The translations under genes and the position numbers were made by a program. A DNA stretch of 64,000 nucleotides from Acidimicrobiales bacterium (lineage in GTDB: Bacteria > Actinomycetota > Acidimicrobiia > Acidimicrobiales > Palsa-688): NCBI GenBank assembly GCA_036378675.1, contig DASUWA010000032.1:124001-188000 (forward strand), read 5' to 3'. The notes beneath the pieces are model-generated. The model worked only from the letters and a program-made list of their open reading frames with translations, did not search any database and was not told where the DNA came from. This document shows positions 50,905 to 59,860 of this stretch, one piece after another (the stretch's first letter is position 1; the number at the start of each line of letters is the position of its first letter).

Positions 50905-51909
50905 CTACGAGCCGACCGCCGCTCGCAAGGACTCCTTCAATGAGTGGGTGGTCGCCAGCACCGCGCTTGGCTCGTAGCCGCAGTGCGCCATGCAGTTTGC
51001 GCACCGCGGGTCCCTGCCCTTCCCGTAGCGGTCCCAGTCGGTCGTTTCGATCAGCTCCCTGTAGGTGGAGGCGTAGCCGTCGGCCATGAGGTAGCAGGGC
51101 CGTTGCCATCCGAAGACCGAGTAGCTCGGGATCCCCCACGGAGTGCACTGGAAGTCGACCTTTCCTTCGAGAAAGTCGAGGAACAGCGGGCTGTGGTTGA
51201 AGCGCCAGTGCTTGCGCCGGCCACCGGCGAACGCTTCCGCGAACAGCTGCTGCGAGCTGCGCGGGGACAGGAAGTGAACCTGGTCGGGAGCCTTCTCGTA
51301 GGCGTAGCCCGGCGAGATCATCATCTGGTCGACACCCAGGTCGTCGTTGAGGTAGTCGAGCACCTCGCGGACGGTTTCAGGGGAGTCCGTGCTGAAGAAG
51401 GTGGTGTTGGTGGTCACCTTGAAGCCCTTCTCCTTGGCTTTCTTTATGGCCGCAACAGCCTTGTCGAATGTCCCTTCGCGGCTAACCGACTCGTCGTGCC
51501 GCTCGCGCAGGCCGTCGATGTGAACAACCCAGCTGAAGCGCGGATGTGGTTCGAACCTGTCGAGCTTTCGTTCGAGCAGAAGCGCGTTGGTGCACAGGTA
51601 CACGTAGCGACCCATGTCCAGGAGGGCCTGGGTCATCTTGTCGATCTCGGGATGCAAAAGTGGTTCTCCGCCCGCGATTGACACCATGGGAGCTCCGCAC
51701 TCCTCGATCGCCGCGACGGCCTGCTCTACCGACAATCTCTTGCGGAGGATCTCCGTGGGGTACTGGATCTTTCCGCACCCGTTGCACTCCAGGTTGCACG
51801 CGAACAGCGGCTCCAACTCGACTATGAGCGGGAACTTGTCTCGGCCTGCCAGCTTCTGACGAATCAGGTAGCTGCCGATCTTCATGCTTTGGCGTAGGGG
51901 GACTCCCAC
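50905..51909 (-). CDS. hpnH: Adenosyl-hopene transferase, radical SAM (HpnH)
   Basis: A 334-residue radical SAM enzyme. C38-x3-C42-x2-C45 in ACNLECNGCGK binds the 4Fe-4S cluster, GGEPLLHPEIDKM is the SAM-binding motif, and a C-terminal Cys cluster is in CANCMAHCGYEPSA. HpnH joins an adenosyl radical to diploptene to give adenosylhopane, the first step of side-chain extension. GTG at 51909 with GGAGG eight bases upstream; the ispH fusion stop is the previous base. Confidence 0.94.
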   Translation of the reverse strand: MGVPLRQSMKIGSYLIRQKLAGRDKFPLIVELEPLFACNLECNGCGKIQYPTEILRKRLSVEQAVAAIEECGAPMVSIAGGEPLLHPEIDKMTQALLDMGRYVYLCTNALLLERKLDRFEPHPRFSWVVHIDGLRERHDESVSREGTFDKAVAAIKKAKEKGFKVTTNTTFFSTDSPETVREVLDYLNDDLGVDQMMISPGYAYEKAPDQVHFLSPRSSQQLFAEAFAGGRRKHWRFNHSPLFLDFLEGKVDFQCTPWGIPSYSVFGWQRPCYLMADGYASTYRELIETTDWDRYGKGRDPRCANCMAHCGYEPSAVLATTHSLKESLRAAVGS

Positions 51910-53469
51910 CTAACGGACCTCCACTGGTAGGGGAAAGTTTACGTTCTCGACGCGCACCGAGCGCTCTTCGACTTCAACCGGACCGAGCCCGCCGAGCGCG
52001 TCGACCAACCGGTCGACCAGGACCGGTGGCGCGGACGCCCCGGCTGTCACGCCGATGGTTCGAGCCTCCCGAAGCCACTCGAGCTTCAGGTCTCGTTCGT
52101 CATCGACCATCACCGCTCGGCAACCCGCCTTGGTGGCGACCTCTACGAGCCTGGCGGTGTTGGAGGAGTTCCTCGATCCGATCACCGCGAGGAGGTCGCA
52201 TTCTCCCGCCATCGCCAGCACCGCTTCCTGACGGTTCTGGGTGGCGTAACAAATGTCGGCGGCGTGCGGACCGACGACGCTGGGAAATCTCTTGGACAAA
52301 GCCCCCACCAAGTTCGCGACATCGCCAGGGGCAAGAGTGGTCTGGGTGATGTAGGCGAGCTTGTCGGGGTCGTCGACTTCGAGGGCGGCGACATCCGCCT
52401 CGTTCTCGATGAGCGTGATGCCCTCCTGCTCGCCCAAGGTTCCCTCGGTCTCGTCGTGACCGGCGTGGCCGATCAGGACGACCTGATGTCCGCGGCCCGC
52501 GAAGCGATTCACTTCGTGGTGAACTTTGGCCACGAGCGGGCAGGTGGCGTCCACCACCCGCAGAGAGCGGTCGGCCGCATCCGACCGAACCGCCGGAGCC
52601 ACTCCGTGTGCGGAGAAGACCACGGTGGCCCCGTGCGGAACCTCGTCGAGCTCCTGGACGAACACCGTCCCGCGGGCTTCGAGCTCCTCGACGACGTGGC
52701 GATTGTGAACGATCTGTCGTCTGACGTATACCGGTGCACCGAAGCGCTCGAGGGCTCGTTCCACGGTCTCGATCGCGCGTTCGACTCCCGCGCAGAACGA
52801 GCGAGGCCCCGCGAGCAGGATCCGGCGTTCTCCGACGGCCGACGCCCACTCCTCCAGCACTGGTGCCGCGGAGCGCAGCGCGGTAAGAGCCCTCCGGCCG
52901 GCCGCGAGAGTCCTCACCGAGCGCAACTCTCTCTCGGGCGTGTCGGCTACTACCCGGACGACGGCCACGGGACATTCCCACGGCTCGGCAAGGATCGTGG
53001 CGGTTTCCATGTCGACGGCGACAGCTCCGAGCTCCGAGAATTGCTCCCGGGCGTTGCGTCCGTGGACGATGCGGTCCGTCGAGACGACCGTTCCCACCTC
53101 AACGGACAACCCGGCGTGGATCAGGTTGGCTGCCAGCAGGTTCGCCGAACGCAGTTCGGCGACGAGGTTGCCGTTCTTGTCGATGACCCTGTCGGCGACG
53201 ACGACCGTTCCGGGCTGGATACCCGGGCGAAGCCCGCCGGCGACGCCGGCGACCGCCACCGCCGCGGGCGCGTCGAGTCTGGCCAGACGCTTCACCGCGT
53301 TGCGGGCTTTGACAGGACCGGCGCCTGTGCGAACCACAACGGTCGACGCGCGGCGCGGCGCCAGAGCCCGGGCCTCCAGGCGTAGCGGGGCGAATAGCAC
53401 GAGCCCCGCGTGCCTCGGCCCGTGGACGGCGACTCCGGGACCGCTGATCGGCCCGGGGACGGCGCTCAC
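51910..53469 (-). CDS. HpnG nucleosidase-IspH reductase fusion protein
   Basis: A 519-residue protein made of two complete domains. Residues 1-205 match a HpnG-type nucleoside phosphorylase: VAVAGVAGGLRPGIQPGTVVVAD and the catalytic-region VDMETATILAE near 152-162. Residues 214-519 match IspH, with the three 4Fe-4S Cys at C226 (SFCAGVERA), C310 (DATCPLVAKVH) and C407 (DICYATQNR), and E340 in the HxExEG loop. HpnG removes adenine from adenosylhopane; IspH makes IPP and DMAPP. Joining them links precursor supply and side-chain processing. GTG at 53469 overlaps the shc stop. The junction is in frame with no stop. Confidence 0.9.
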   Translation of the reverse strand: MSAVPGPISGPGVAVHGPRHAGLVLFAPLRLEARALAPRRASTVVVRTGAGPVKARNAVKRLARLDAPAAVAVAGVAGGLRPGIQPGTVVVADRVIDKNGNLVAELRSANLLAANLIHAGLSVEVGTVVSTDRIVHGRNAREQFSELGAVAVDMETATILAEPWECPVAVVRVVADTPERELRSVRTLAAGRRALTALRSAAPVLEEWASAVGERRILLAGPRSFCAGVERAIETVERALERFGAPVYVRRQIVHNRHVVEELEARGTVFVQELDEVPHGATVVFSAHGVAPAVRSDAADRSLRVVDATCPLVAKVHHEVNRFAGRGHQVVLIGHAGHDETEGTLGEQEGITLIENEADVAALEVDDPDKLAYITQTTLAPGDVANLVGALSKRFPSVVGPHAADICYATQNRQEAVLAMAGECDLLAVIGSRNSSNTARLVEVATKAGCRAVMVDDERDLKLEWLREARTIGVTAGASAPPVLVDRLVDALGGLGPVEVEERSVRVENVNFPLPVEVR

Positions 53470-55424
53470 CCGGATGTCTCCGGCCTCGATGCGGTCAGGG
53501 AGTTCGCCGAGGCGGTGCTGCTTGCGGTGACGTACCGGCCGAGCGCCATCACCGGCCAAACCAGTCGGTAAAGGTGGTAGTTGATGGAGAAGTCCCAGGG
53601 GAATCCGGTTCCGGTGAACCACGGCTCGTCCCAGGTTCCCTCTGTGGTCTGGTGTTCGACCAACCACTGCACGCCGCGACGGGTGGATTCGGCGGCGGCG
53701 TCGCCGGCGGCGATCAGCGCCAGGAGCGCCCAGGCAGTCTGCGAAGGAGTCGAATCTCCGCGACCGCGCCAGTTGTCATCGACATATGAGCGGATGTCTT
53801 CGCCCCATCCGCCGTCGGGATTCTGTTGCTGCTCGAGCCATTGGACGGCTTGTCGGATCCGCGGATCGTCGGGATGCGCGCCGGCTTCGATGAGGGCGGG
53901 AACGGCGGCGCCGGTCCCGTATATGTAGTTCACTCCCCAACGTCCGAACCATGAGCCGTCCGGTTCCTGTTGACGCCACAGCCAGGCCGAGGCGCGGTTG
54001 ACCACCTCGGGAGCGACTTGGCGCTCGGCTGCCAGCATCTCCAAAACGTGCGCAGTTACGTCGGCCGAGGGGGGGTCGGTGACCTCGCCGAAATCGCAGA
54101 AGGGAAGCTTGGCAATGAGACGGCTGTCGTTGTCGACGTCGAACGCCCCCCAGCCGGCGTCCTTGCATTGCATGCCGAGCGTCCATTCGACTCCGCGCTC
54201 ACAGGCGGCATCGCCGTCGGGACCCGCAGAGCCGCCCACCCGGCGCAGAGCCATGATCACCTCGGCGGTGTCATCGATATCGGGGTAGTTGTCGTTGGCG
54301 AACTCGAACGCCCAGCCACCGGATTGCAGAAGTGGTCGCCGGATGGCCCAGTCGCCACGTACTTGAATCTCCTCGCCAACCAGCCACCGCGCAGCAGCTT
54401 TCAAGGAGGGGTCTCCCTCGTCGACGCCGGCATCGCGTAGCGCTACGACGGCGAGCGCGGTGTCCCAAACGGGGGATTGGCATGCTTCGAGTCGCCGGCC
54501 TCGCTCGTCCCGGATCGTAAAACCGTCGATGCCCCTGAAAGCGGCTTGAAGGACCGGGTGGTCCAGGGGATAGCCGAGGAGGTCGAGGGCGATTATCGAG
54601 TACACGACGGGAGGCTGGATGCCTCCCCACAAACCGTCGGCCTCCTGGCGGCGCAAGATCCAACGCTCGGCTTTCGACACGGCGGCCTTCCGGATCAGCG
54701 ACTTGGGCAGCACCCAACCGGGAATCCGCTCGTAACGGTGAAGCAGAGCATCGAGAATTGCGAAGCGACCCGCGGTGCTCCGAATGCTGGCGCGGGTCCG
54801 GCTGGAACGAGCCTTTCCCGAGAGGAGCTCCTCCACGCTGAAGGGCAGCGGCCGGGACGGGCGGTGGGCCATCACGACCGTTAGTGCCACGATGGTCTGG
54901 CGTGCCCAACAAGCGAAGTCGTAGATGTTCAGCGGCGCCCTGGCTGGAAGGAACATCACCTCCGGTGGAATGACCGGCAGGTCCTCCCAGTCCCAAACGC
55001 CTAGCACTGCCATCCAGATACGCGTGAAAACGCGCGACGCTTCGATCCCGCCGCTCTCGCGAATCCAGTTGGCCGCTTCGAGCATGTGCGCGTCGCCGGG
55101 TTCGTCGCCGGCCAAACGGAGCGCGACGTAAGCCTCGACGGTCGTCGACAGGTCCGGCGGTCCTCCGCGGAACGTCGACCATGTGCCCCCAGTCTGCTGG
55201 TTCGAGCGGATCCAACGAGCAGTCTCGGCGGCCGGACCGGGTTCGACGATTCCCAGGTAGTGCCGAAGCATCATGTCCTCGGCGTCCATGGTGACGTTGG
55301 TCTCGAGCTCGGCCTTCCACCAGCCCTCTGCGCTCTGGAGGGACAGGAGGTGCTCTACCGCGGCCTCCAACGACGCCTCGACGGGCGGACGCGCCGCAGT
55401 CCCGGCCGGGTCGCTCGAGGTCAC
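53466..55424 (-). CDS. shc: Squalene-hopene cyclase
   Basis: A 652-residue class II triterpene cyclase. The catalytic acid motif is DIDDTAEV (DxDD) near residue 383, and several QW repeats are visible, such as AAVEHLLSLQSAEGWWKAE near the N-terminus, AVQWLEQQQNPDGGWGED and GVQWLVEHQTTEGTWDEPWFTG at the C-terminus. It cyclises squalene to hopene at the membrane. GTG at 55424 overlaps the prenyl synthase stop, and its own stop overlaps the hpnG/ispH start. Confidence 0.96.
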   Translation of the reverse strand: MTSSDPAGTAARPPVEASLEAAVEHLLSLQSAEGWWKAELETNVTMDAEDMMLRHYLGIVEPGPAAETARWIRSNQQTGGTWSTFRGGPPDLSTTVEAYVALRLAGDEPGDAHMLEAANWIRESGGIEASRVFTRIWMAVLGVWDWEDLPVIPPEVMFLPARAPLNIYDFACWARQTIVALTVVMAHRPSRPLPFSVEELLSGKARSSRTRASIRSTAGRFAILDALLHRYERIPGWVLPKSLIRKAAVSKAERWILRRQEADGLWGGIQPPVVYSIIALDLLGYPLDHPVLQAAFRGIDGFTIRDERGRRLEACQSPVWDTALAVVALRDAGVDEGDPSLKAAARWLVGEEIQVRGDWAIRRPLLQSGGWAFEFANDNYPDIDDTAEVIMALRRVGGSAGPDGDAACERGVEWTLGMQCKDAGWGAFDVDNDSRLIAKLPFCDFGEVTDPPSADVTAHVLEMLAAERQVAPEVVNRASAWLWRQQEPDGSWFGRWGVNYIYGTGAAVPALIEAGAHPDDPRIRQAVQWLEQQQNPDGGWGEDIRSYVDDNWRGRGDSTPSQTAWALLALIAAGDAAAESTRRGVQWLVEHQTTEGTWDEPWFTGTGFPWDFSINYHLYRLVWPVMALGRYVTASSTASANSLTASRPETSG

Positions 55425-56464
55425 GCCTCGCGCTCCACCACGAACACCGCGATGTCAGCTAGGTCTCGGTGCGGGATGGCTGACAGACGCACGCGCTCCA
55501 GAGCCCCCAGCGCGGCGTCGAGATTGGCCTTGGCTCGCACGGTGGTCCACTCGCGTCCACCACAAGCTTCGACGAGATAGCGCGCACGATCGATCTCGTC
55601 CGGGGAAAGCGGAAGAAGCGGATTGTCCGAGTCGGGAGGTCCGACGATGAGCATCCGAAGCTCATCGGCCTCTTCGCCGCCGGCAGCCAGCGCGGACACG
55701 ACTGGCATCGACTTCTTTCTCTGGCGGAGATCGCTGCCGGAAGGCTTGCCAGTCCGCGAAGGATCGCCCCATATCCCCAGCAAATCGTCGACGGCTTGGA
55801 ACGCGAGGCCGAGGTGCCTGCCGTAGTCCCGGAGCGCACCGACCGTGGCGGGGGGAGCCCCTGCAAGGAGCGCTCCGATCGACGCGGCGCAGCCGAGCAG
55901 CGCTCCGGTCTTCGCGGCGCACATCGCGGTGCATTGCTCGACGGTCACGTCTCGGCGGGTTTCGAAAGCGATGTCGTCCGCCTGGCCGGCGATCATCGCA
56001 GCCGTGGCGTCGGCCAGCGCGGCCGAGGCGGCCGCGCCCCAGGCATCCGACGCCTCGAGAAGAATTTGGTGGGCGAGCACCTGCAACGCGTCCCCGGCCA
56101 CGATTGCCGGACCGACGCCGAACAGCGACCATACCGTCGGGCGGTGGTGTCGTTCGGTGTCCGCGTCGATGATGTCGTCGTGGATCAGCGAGAAGTTGTG
56201 GACCAGCTCGATGGCCACCCCGCCTGGCACACCGATCTCTGGATCGGCCCAGGCAGCTGCCGCCCCGAGCATCGCCAGGGTCGGCCGGATCCCCTTTCCG
56301 CCCGAGCCGGACACAGGGTTCCCGTCGGGGTCGGTCCAGCCGAGGTGATACGCAGCCAAGCGGCGGATCTCCGGCGCGAGCCGGTCCACCGCGGCGGACA
56401 TGGCCGGGGTAATCGCTTCACGCGTGCGTTCGAGCACCTGCGGTACTCCGAGAGTCGGGGTCAC
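55421..56464 (-). CDS. Polyprenyl (farnesyl) diphosphate synthase
   Basis: A 347-residue trans-prenyl synthase. The first Asp-rich motif is LIHDDIIDADTERH near residue 85-95, the second VDDLLGIWGD, and GKGIRPTLAMLG binds IPP. It supplies farnesyl diphosphate for squalene made by HpnC/HpnD; chain length is inferred from context. GTG at 56464 has AGGAGG just upstream and overlaps the hpnE stop. An open frame extends farther upstream but lies in hpnE. Confidence 0.9.
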   Translation of the reverse strand: MTPTLGVPQVLERTREAITPAMSAAVDRLAPEIRRLAAYHLGWTDPDGNPVSGSGGKGIRPTLAMLGAAAAWADPEIGVPGGVAIELVHNFSLIHDDIIDADTERHHRPTVWSLFGVGPAIVAGDALQVLAHQILLEASDAWGAAASAALADATAAMIAGQADDIAFETRRDVTVEQCTAMCAAKTGALLGCAASIGALLAGAPPATVGALRDYGRHLGLAFQAVDDLLGIWGDPSRTGKPSGSDLRQRKKSMPVVSALAAGGEEADELRMLIVGPPDSDNPLLPLSPDEIDRARYLVEACGGREWTTVRAKANLDAALGALERVRLSAIPHRDLADIAVFVVEREA

Positions 56465-57942
56465 GCAACCTCCTGATGTGTCGAAGCCATTCCAGGGGAC
56501 TGGCCCGTTGCTGAGATACCTACGGATGAACACGCCGCGCTCGAGAGGCATGCGTGCGCAGCCGTCCGTCCGCTTCGTACGGCGCCTTCCATGGTCGCCG
56601 GCCACCCGGTCTCCGTCCATGCTCCCGCGATGGCGAGACCCGCAAACTTGGTGCTCTGTGCCGGCCGGAGTCGCGCGGTGCCCGGCTTGGCGGCGAAGGT
56701 CGCCCGGCGCTCCTTGGTCACGAGGGAGTCGAGCAGCTTCGCTCCGGCAACCGCAGGCAGCAGATGCTGTAACTCGGAGTTGATCCACGAGACAACGTCA
56801 TCTGGACGCCGTGCGAGGAGGTCGTCTGCTGCGGACATCGAAACCGCCAGGTACTGCCGAGCCGGCCTTGATGACGACTCAGTTTGCAGGCCGGCCAACC
56901 CGGAGGATTCGGTCCGGTCGAACACCCACTGGACGGGGGAGTTCACGGCCGCCATGAGCTCCCAGTCGGTCACCTTCCGGTCGTAGACGAGATGAACGTC
57001 GACGATCGAGGAGAATCCAAGCTCGTCGATGATGTTCTGGTTGTCGATGGAGCCCTCGGGCAGAAGGCTGGCCGCCTCGTCGTGTGGCACAGCGACGATC
57101 ACGCCGTCCGATCGGAGGTCCCATCCGACGGCGGACACGACATACCCGCGCTGCGCGTCGTGTCTGTTTGTCGATTCGCCATCGGCACAGTCGTTCAAGC
57201 CGACACGCTGGACTCTCTCCCCCAAACGGATTTCGACGCCCGCTTCGCGAAGCGCCGAGGATGCCCGATCTCCGTGCAGCCGTCCGAGCGGAACCCTGCT
57301 CCAACCGATGTCCGCTGCGTTCGTGTCTTCCAGAAGCCCGGTCTTGAACACCTTGGCGGCCATCGCCAGGGATGCCTCGGAAGAAGGCAGGTTCACCGTC
57401 GGGATGGTGATCAGATCCCAGACCGCGTTCACCGACCCAGGTGTCTGGGCGTGCCGGTAGAGCCACGCGGCGAACGTTTCTGAGTCGAGGGCGCGGTCAT
57501 CGAGGCGTAGCTTTCGCAGTCCTGCTACCGCAACCCCGAGGCGCAACCGGTCCGACAGGCCGAGGTGCGGGTAACGAAGAAGGGAGCCCGCGAGATGGAA
57601 CGGTGCGGGAAGGCCGGATCTCCGAAGCCGCCCGACGACCGGGGAGCCGTTCCTTCCCGGAGCCACGACTGGAATGTCGAGGCGGCCCGGCAGGTGGGCG
57701 TCGCCTAGCCCGCCGATGCGGTCGAGGAAGCGGAGGTAATCGTCGCAGCAGCGGAGAAAGACGTGCTGCCCGTTATCGACCCACATGTCCCCGTGCTGGA
57801 AGGACCAGGTCAGCCCGCCAAGATGGTTCCGCCGTTCGATCAGCGTCACCCGCGCGCCACGATCGGCGCATTCGAGGGCAGCGGAGATACCCGCGAGCCC
57901 CCCGCCGATCACCGTGATCTTCGGTGCCTCCCGAGCCGTCAT
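56461..57942 (-). CDS. hpnE: Hydroxysqualene dehydroxylase (HpnE)
   Basis: A 493-residue FAD amine-oxidase-fold protein. The FAD motif VIGGGLAGISAALECADRG is near residue 11, ERRNHLGGLTWSF follows, and the C-terminal GLAIAGAWTETGWPATMEGAVRSG is the second FAD-contact motif. HpnE reduces hydroxysqualene to squalene, following HpnC and HpnD. ATG at 57942 overlaps the hpnD stop as ATGA. Confidence 0.92.
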   Translation of the reverse strand: MTAREAPKITVIGGGLAGISAALECADRGARVTLIERRNHLGGLTWSFQHGDMWVDNGQHVFLRCCDDYLRFLDRIGGLGDAHLPGRLDIPVVAPGRNGSPVVGRLRRSGLPAPFHLAGSLLRYPHLGLSDRLRLGVAVAGLRKLRLDDRALDSETFAAWLYRHAQTPGSVNAVWDLITIPTVNLPSSEASLAMAAKVFKTGLLEDTNAADIGWSRVPLGRLHGDRASSALREAGVEIRLGERVQRVGLNDCADGESTNRHDAQRGYVVSAVGWDLRSDGVIVAVPHDEAASLLPEGSIDNQNIIDELGFSSIVDVHLVYDRKVTDWELMAAVNSPVQWVFDRTESSGLAGLQTESSSRPARQYLAVSMSAADDLLARRPDDVVSWINSELQHLLPAVAGAKLLDSLVTKERRATFAAKPGTARLRPAQSTKFAGLAIAGAWTETGWPATMEGAVRSGRTAAHACLSSAACSSVGISATGQSPGMASTHQEVA

Positions 57943-58856
57943 ACCGTCCCCCTCGTCAACGCCCGCACTGCGACCCGCGCCTTTTGCGAACCCGACAACG
58001 AGATCCGCCCTCTGAGAACCGAATCCGGCTCTGCTTCGATGCGGTCAAGGAGACGCCGATATATGCCAGCCATCGCTGCCGTGCACGCCCTCGATCGCCA
58101 GTCGAGCATCGGGAGCAGTTGCAGGCCTTCGGCGTAACAGGTGCGGGCGCGCGCAGCCTCGAACCGGATGAGCGCGGTGATGCCGTCCTCCCCGCCCTGC
58201 AGGTCGGTCCAGCTCTGCACGTCGGACGGTACCCCGAAGCGGTTCCTGTCGTCGGCAGGTAGATAGATCCTGCCCATCGTTTCGAGGTCCTCGACGATGT
58301 CGCGCAGGATGTTGGTGATTTGAAGTGCCACCCCGAGCGAATCGGCCAAGGACTCCGCCTTCTCGCGGTCCGCGGTCGCCTTGGTTCCGTAAACGGCAAG
58401 GCTGAGTCTCCCGACTGTTCCGGCGACCCGCCGGCAGTACCCGACCAGGTCGTCGAAGGTGCGGTACCCGACGCCGTTCACGTCCATCTCGCAGCCTTCG
58501 ATCAGCTCGACGAGCGCGTCCATCGGGAGAGGGAAGCGCGCCGCCGCGTCGGCGAGCGCGACCAGCACCGGGTCGGAGCCGCCGCTCGACGGATCCTGGC
58601 TCAGATCGGAGATCGACTTGCGCACCTCGGCGAGGGAGCGGAGCTTCTCGTGAGTAGCCGCGCTGCCGTCGCCGATGTCATCGATACGTCGCGCCATCGC
58701 GTAGAGGGCGCACATCGCCCGTCGTTTCTCGGCAGGGAGCAACCGGATGCCGTACGAAAAGTTGCGAGCCTGCTCGGAGGTGATCTTCTCGCAAGCCTCA
58801 TAGGCCTCTTCGGCACCGAGAGTGCGCGCCTGCATACACGTTTGGTCGATTGTCAT
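57939..58856 (-). CDS. hpnD: Presqualene diphosphate synthase (HpnD)
   Basis: A 305-residue squalene/phytoene synthase-family protein. ARNFSYGIRLLPAEKRRAMCALYAMARRIDDIGD near residues 33-66 holds the first Asp motif (RRIDDIGD), and LQITNILRDIVEDLETMGRIYLP the second (RDIVED). It makes presqualene diphosphate from two farnesyl diphosphates. The ATG at 58856 overlaps the hpnC stop as ATGA, preferred over a start 39 bp upstream. Confidence 0.92.
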   Translation of the reverse strand: MTIDQTCMQARTLGAEEAYEACEKITSEQARNFSYGIRLLPAEKRRAMCALYAMARRIDDIGDGSAATHEKLRSLAEVRKSISDLSQDPSSGGSDPVLVALADAAARFPLPMDALVELIEGCEMDVNGVGYRTFDDLVGYCRRVAGTVGRLSLAVYGTKATADREKAESLADSLGVALQITNILRDIVEDLETMGRIYLPADDRNRFGVPSDVQSWTDLQGGEDGITALIRFEAARARTCYAEGLQLLPMLDWRSRACTAAMAGIYRRLLDRIEAEPDSVLRGRISLSGSQKARVAVRALTRGTV

Positions 58857-59827
58857 CGGCGCGGACCTGGAACGAGGATGCGCCCGATGTGCCACATCAC
58901 TCGAGCAACCTTGGGACTCACGTGTCGGGGCAGGGGATCGAATCGCTGTGCCTCCAGAGCGTCGACGGCGGCGAGGCCACCCGCCCAGAAACCCGCTACC
59001 GCCAGCTTCAGCCGTCCGCCGAGCGAGGCGATCAGAGGAGCGCCCCGATCGAGGAAGTCACGCACCCGCCCGCACTCGAGGGCCATGAGCGCGCGCAAGG
59101 ACGGGCTCGCCGGGCCAGTCCCCAGGAGTTCTGAGGTTTCGACACCGAAGGTGCGAAGGTCCTCGCACGGAAGGTAGACCCTGCCCGCGCGGGCGTCTTC
59201 GCCGACGTCCTGCCAGTGCTCCACCAGTTGCAACCCGGTGCAGATGGCATCGGACCAACGTTCCCGGTCATCCGTGGCGACGCCGAACAATTCGAGGACC
59301 AACCGCCCAACCGGATTGGCGGAGAGCTCGCAGTACCCGAGCAGGTCTTCGAAGGACTCGTACTGCTTCACCGTCTGGTCCTGCCGATTTGCACAGATGA
59401 GGTCGAGCAGCAGGCCGACCGACACCCTGCCGTCCCGAACGAGGTTCCCCGCCGCGGCCATGATCGGATGGGCGCCGGCGGCTCCGGCCGTGGCGCGGCG
59501 TAGCTCGAATTCCACCCAGTCGAGGGCCGCCAGGCGGTCGCCGTCGTAGTTGTCGCCGATCTCGTCGACGAAACGGGCGTAGCGGTAGACGTCCATCAGC
59601 GGGTCACGGAAGTCGCGCGGAAGGAGCCGGGACGCGACCCGGAAGTTCTCCGTTCGGGCGCGGGCTGTGATCGAGTCGAGGGAAGGCAGGCCGGCGGGAG
59701 CCGTCAAGCCTTCGTCCCGCAGGTACCCTGCGGTCCTCGAGCCGGTCGGGGGGTCGCCGGGACGTGTGTAAGGGGGTGACCGCGTGGTCACAAGTTGTAC
59801 GCGCCCCCGGCAGCGCGTGTCAAGCAT
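58853..59827 (-). CDS. hpnC: Hydroxysqualene synthase (HpnC)
   Basis: A 324-residue squalene synthase-like enzyme. VYRYARFVDEIGD near residue 82 carries the first Asp-motif variant and LQLVEHWQDVGEDARAGRVYLP the second. HpnC turns presqualene diphosphate into hydroxysqualene. The ATG at 59827 is used, with AAAGGGG just upstream; later GTG is possible. It starts the overlapping hopanoid gene chain, 33 bp after the two-HTH regulator gene. Confidence 0.9.
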   Translation of the reverse strand: MLDTRCRGRVQLVTTRSPPYTRPGDPPTGSRTAGYLRDEGLTAPAGLPSLDSITARARTENFRVASRLLPRDFRDPLMDVYRYARFVDEIGDNYDGDRLAALDWVEFELRRATAGAAGAHPIMAAAGNLVRDGRVSVGLLLDLICANRQDQTVKQYESFEDLLGYCELSANPVGRLVLELFGVATDDRERWSDAICTGLQLVEHWQDVGEDARAGRVYLPCEDLRTFGVETSELLGTGPASPSLRALMALECGRVRDFLDRGAPLIASLGGRLKLAVAGFWAGGLAAVDALEAQRFDPLPRHVSPKVARVMWHIGRILVPGPRR

Positions 59828-59860
59828 TACCCCTTTCGGTTAGGTGATGCCGCCCGTGCG

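Noticed and set aside
53470-53667. Upstream extension of the HpnG-IspH frame
   Set aside because: It overlaps the C-terminal QW-repeat coding region of shc; GTG at 53469 forms the normal GTGA overlap.
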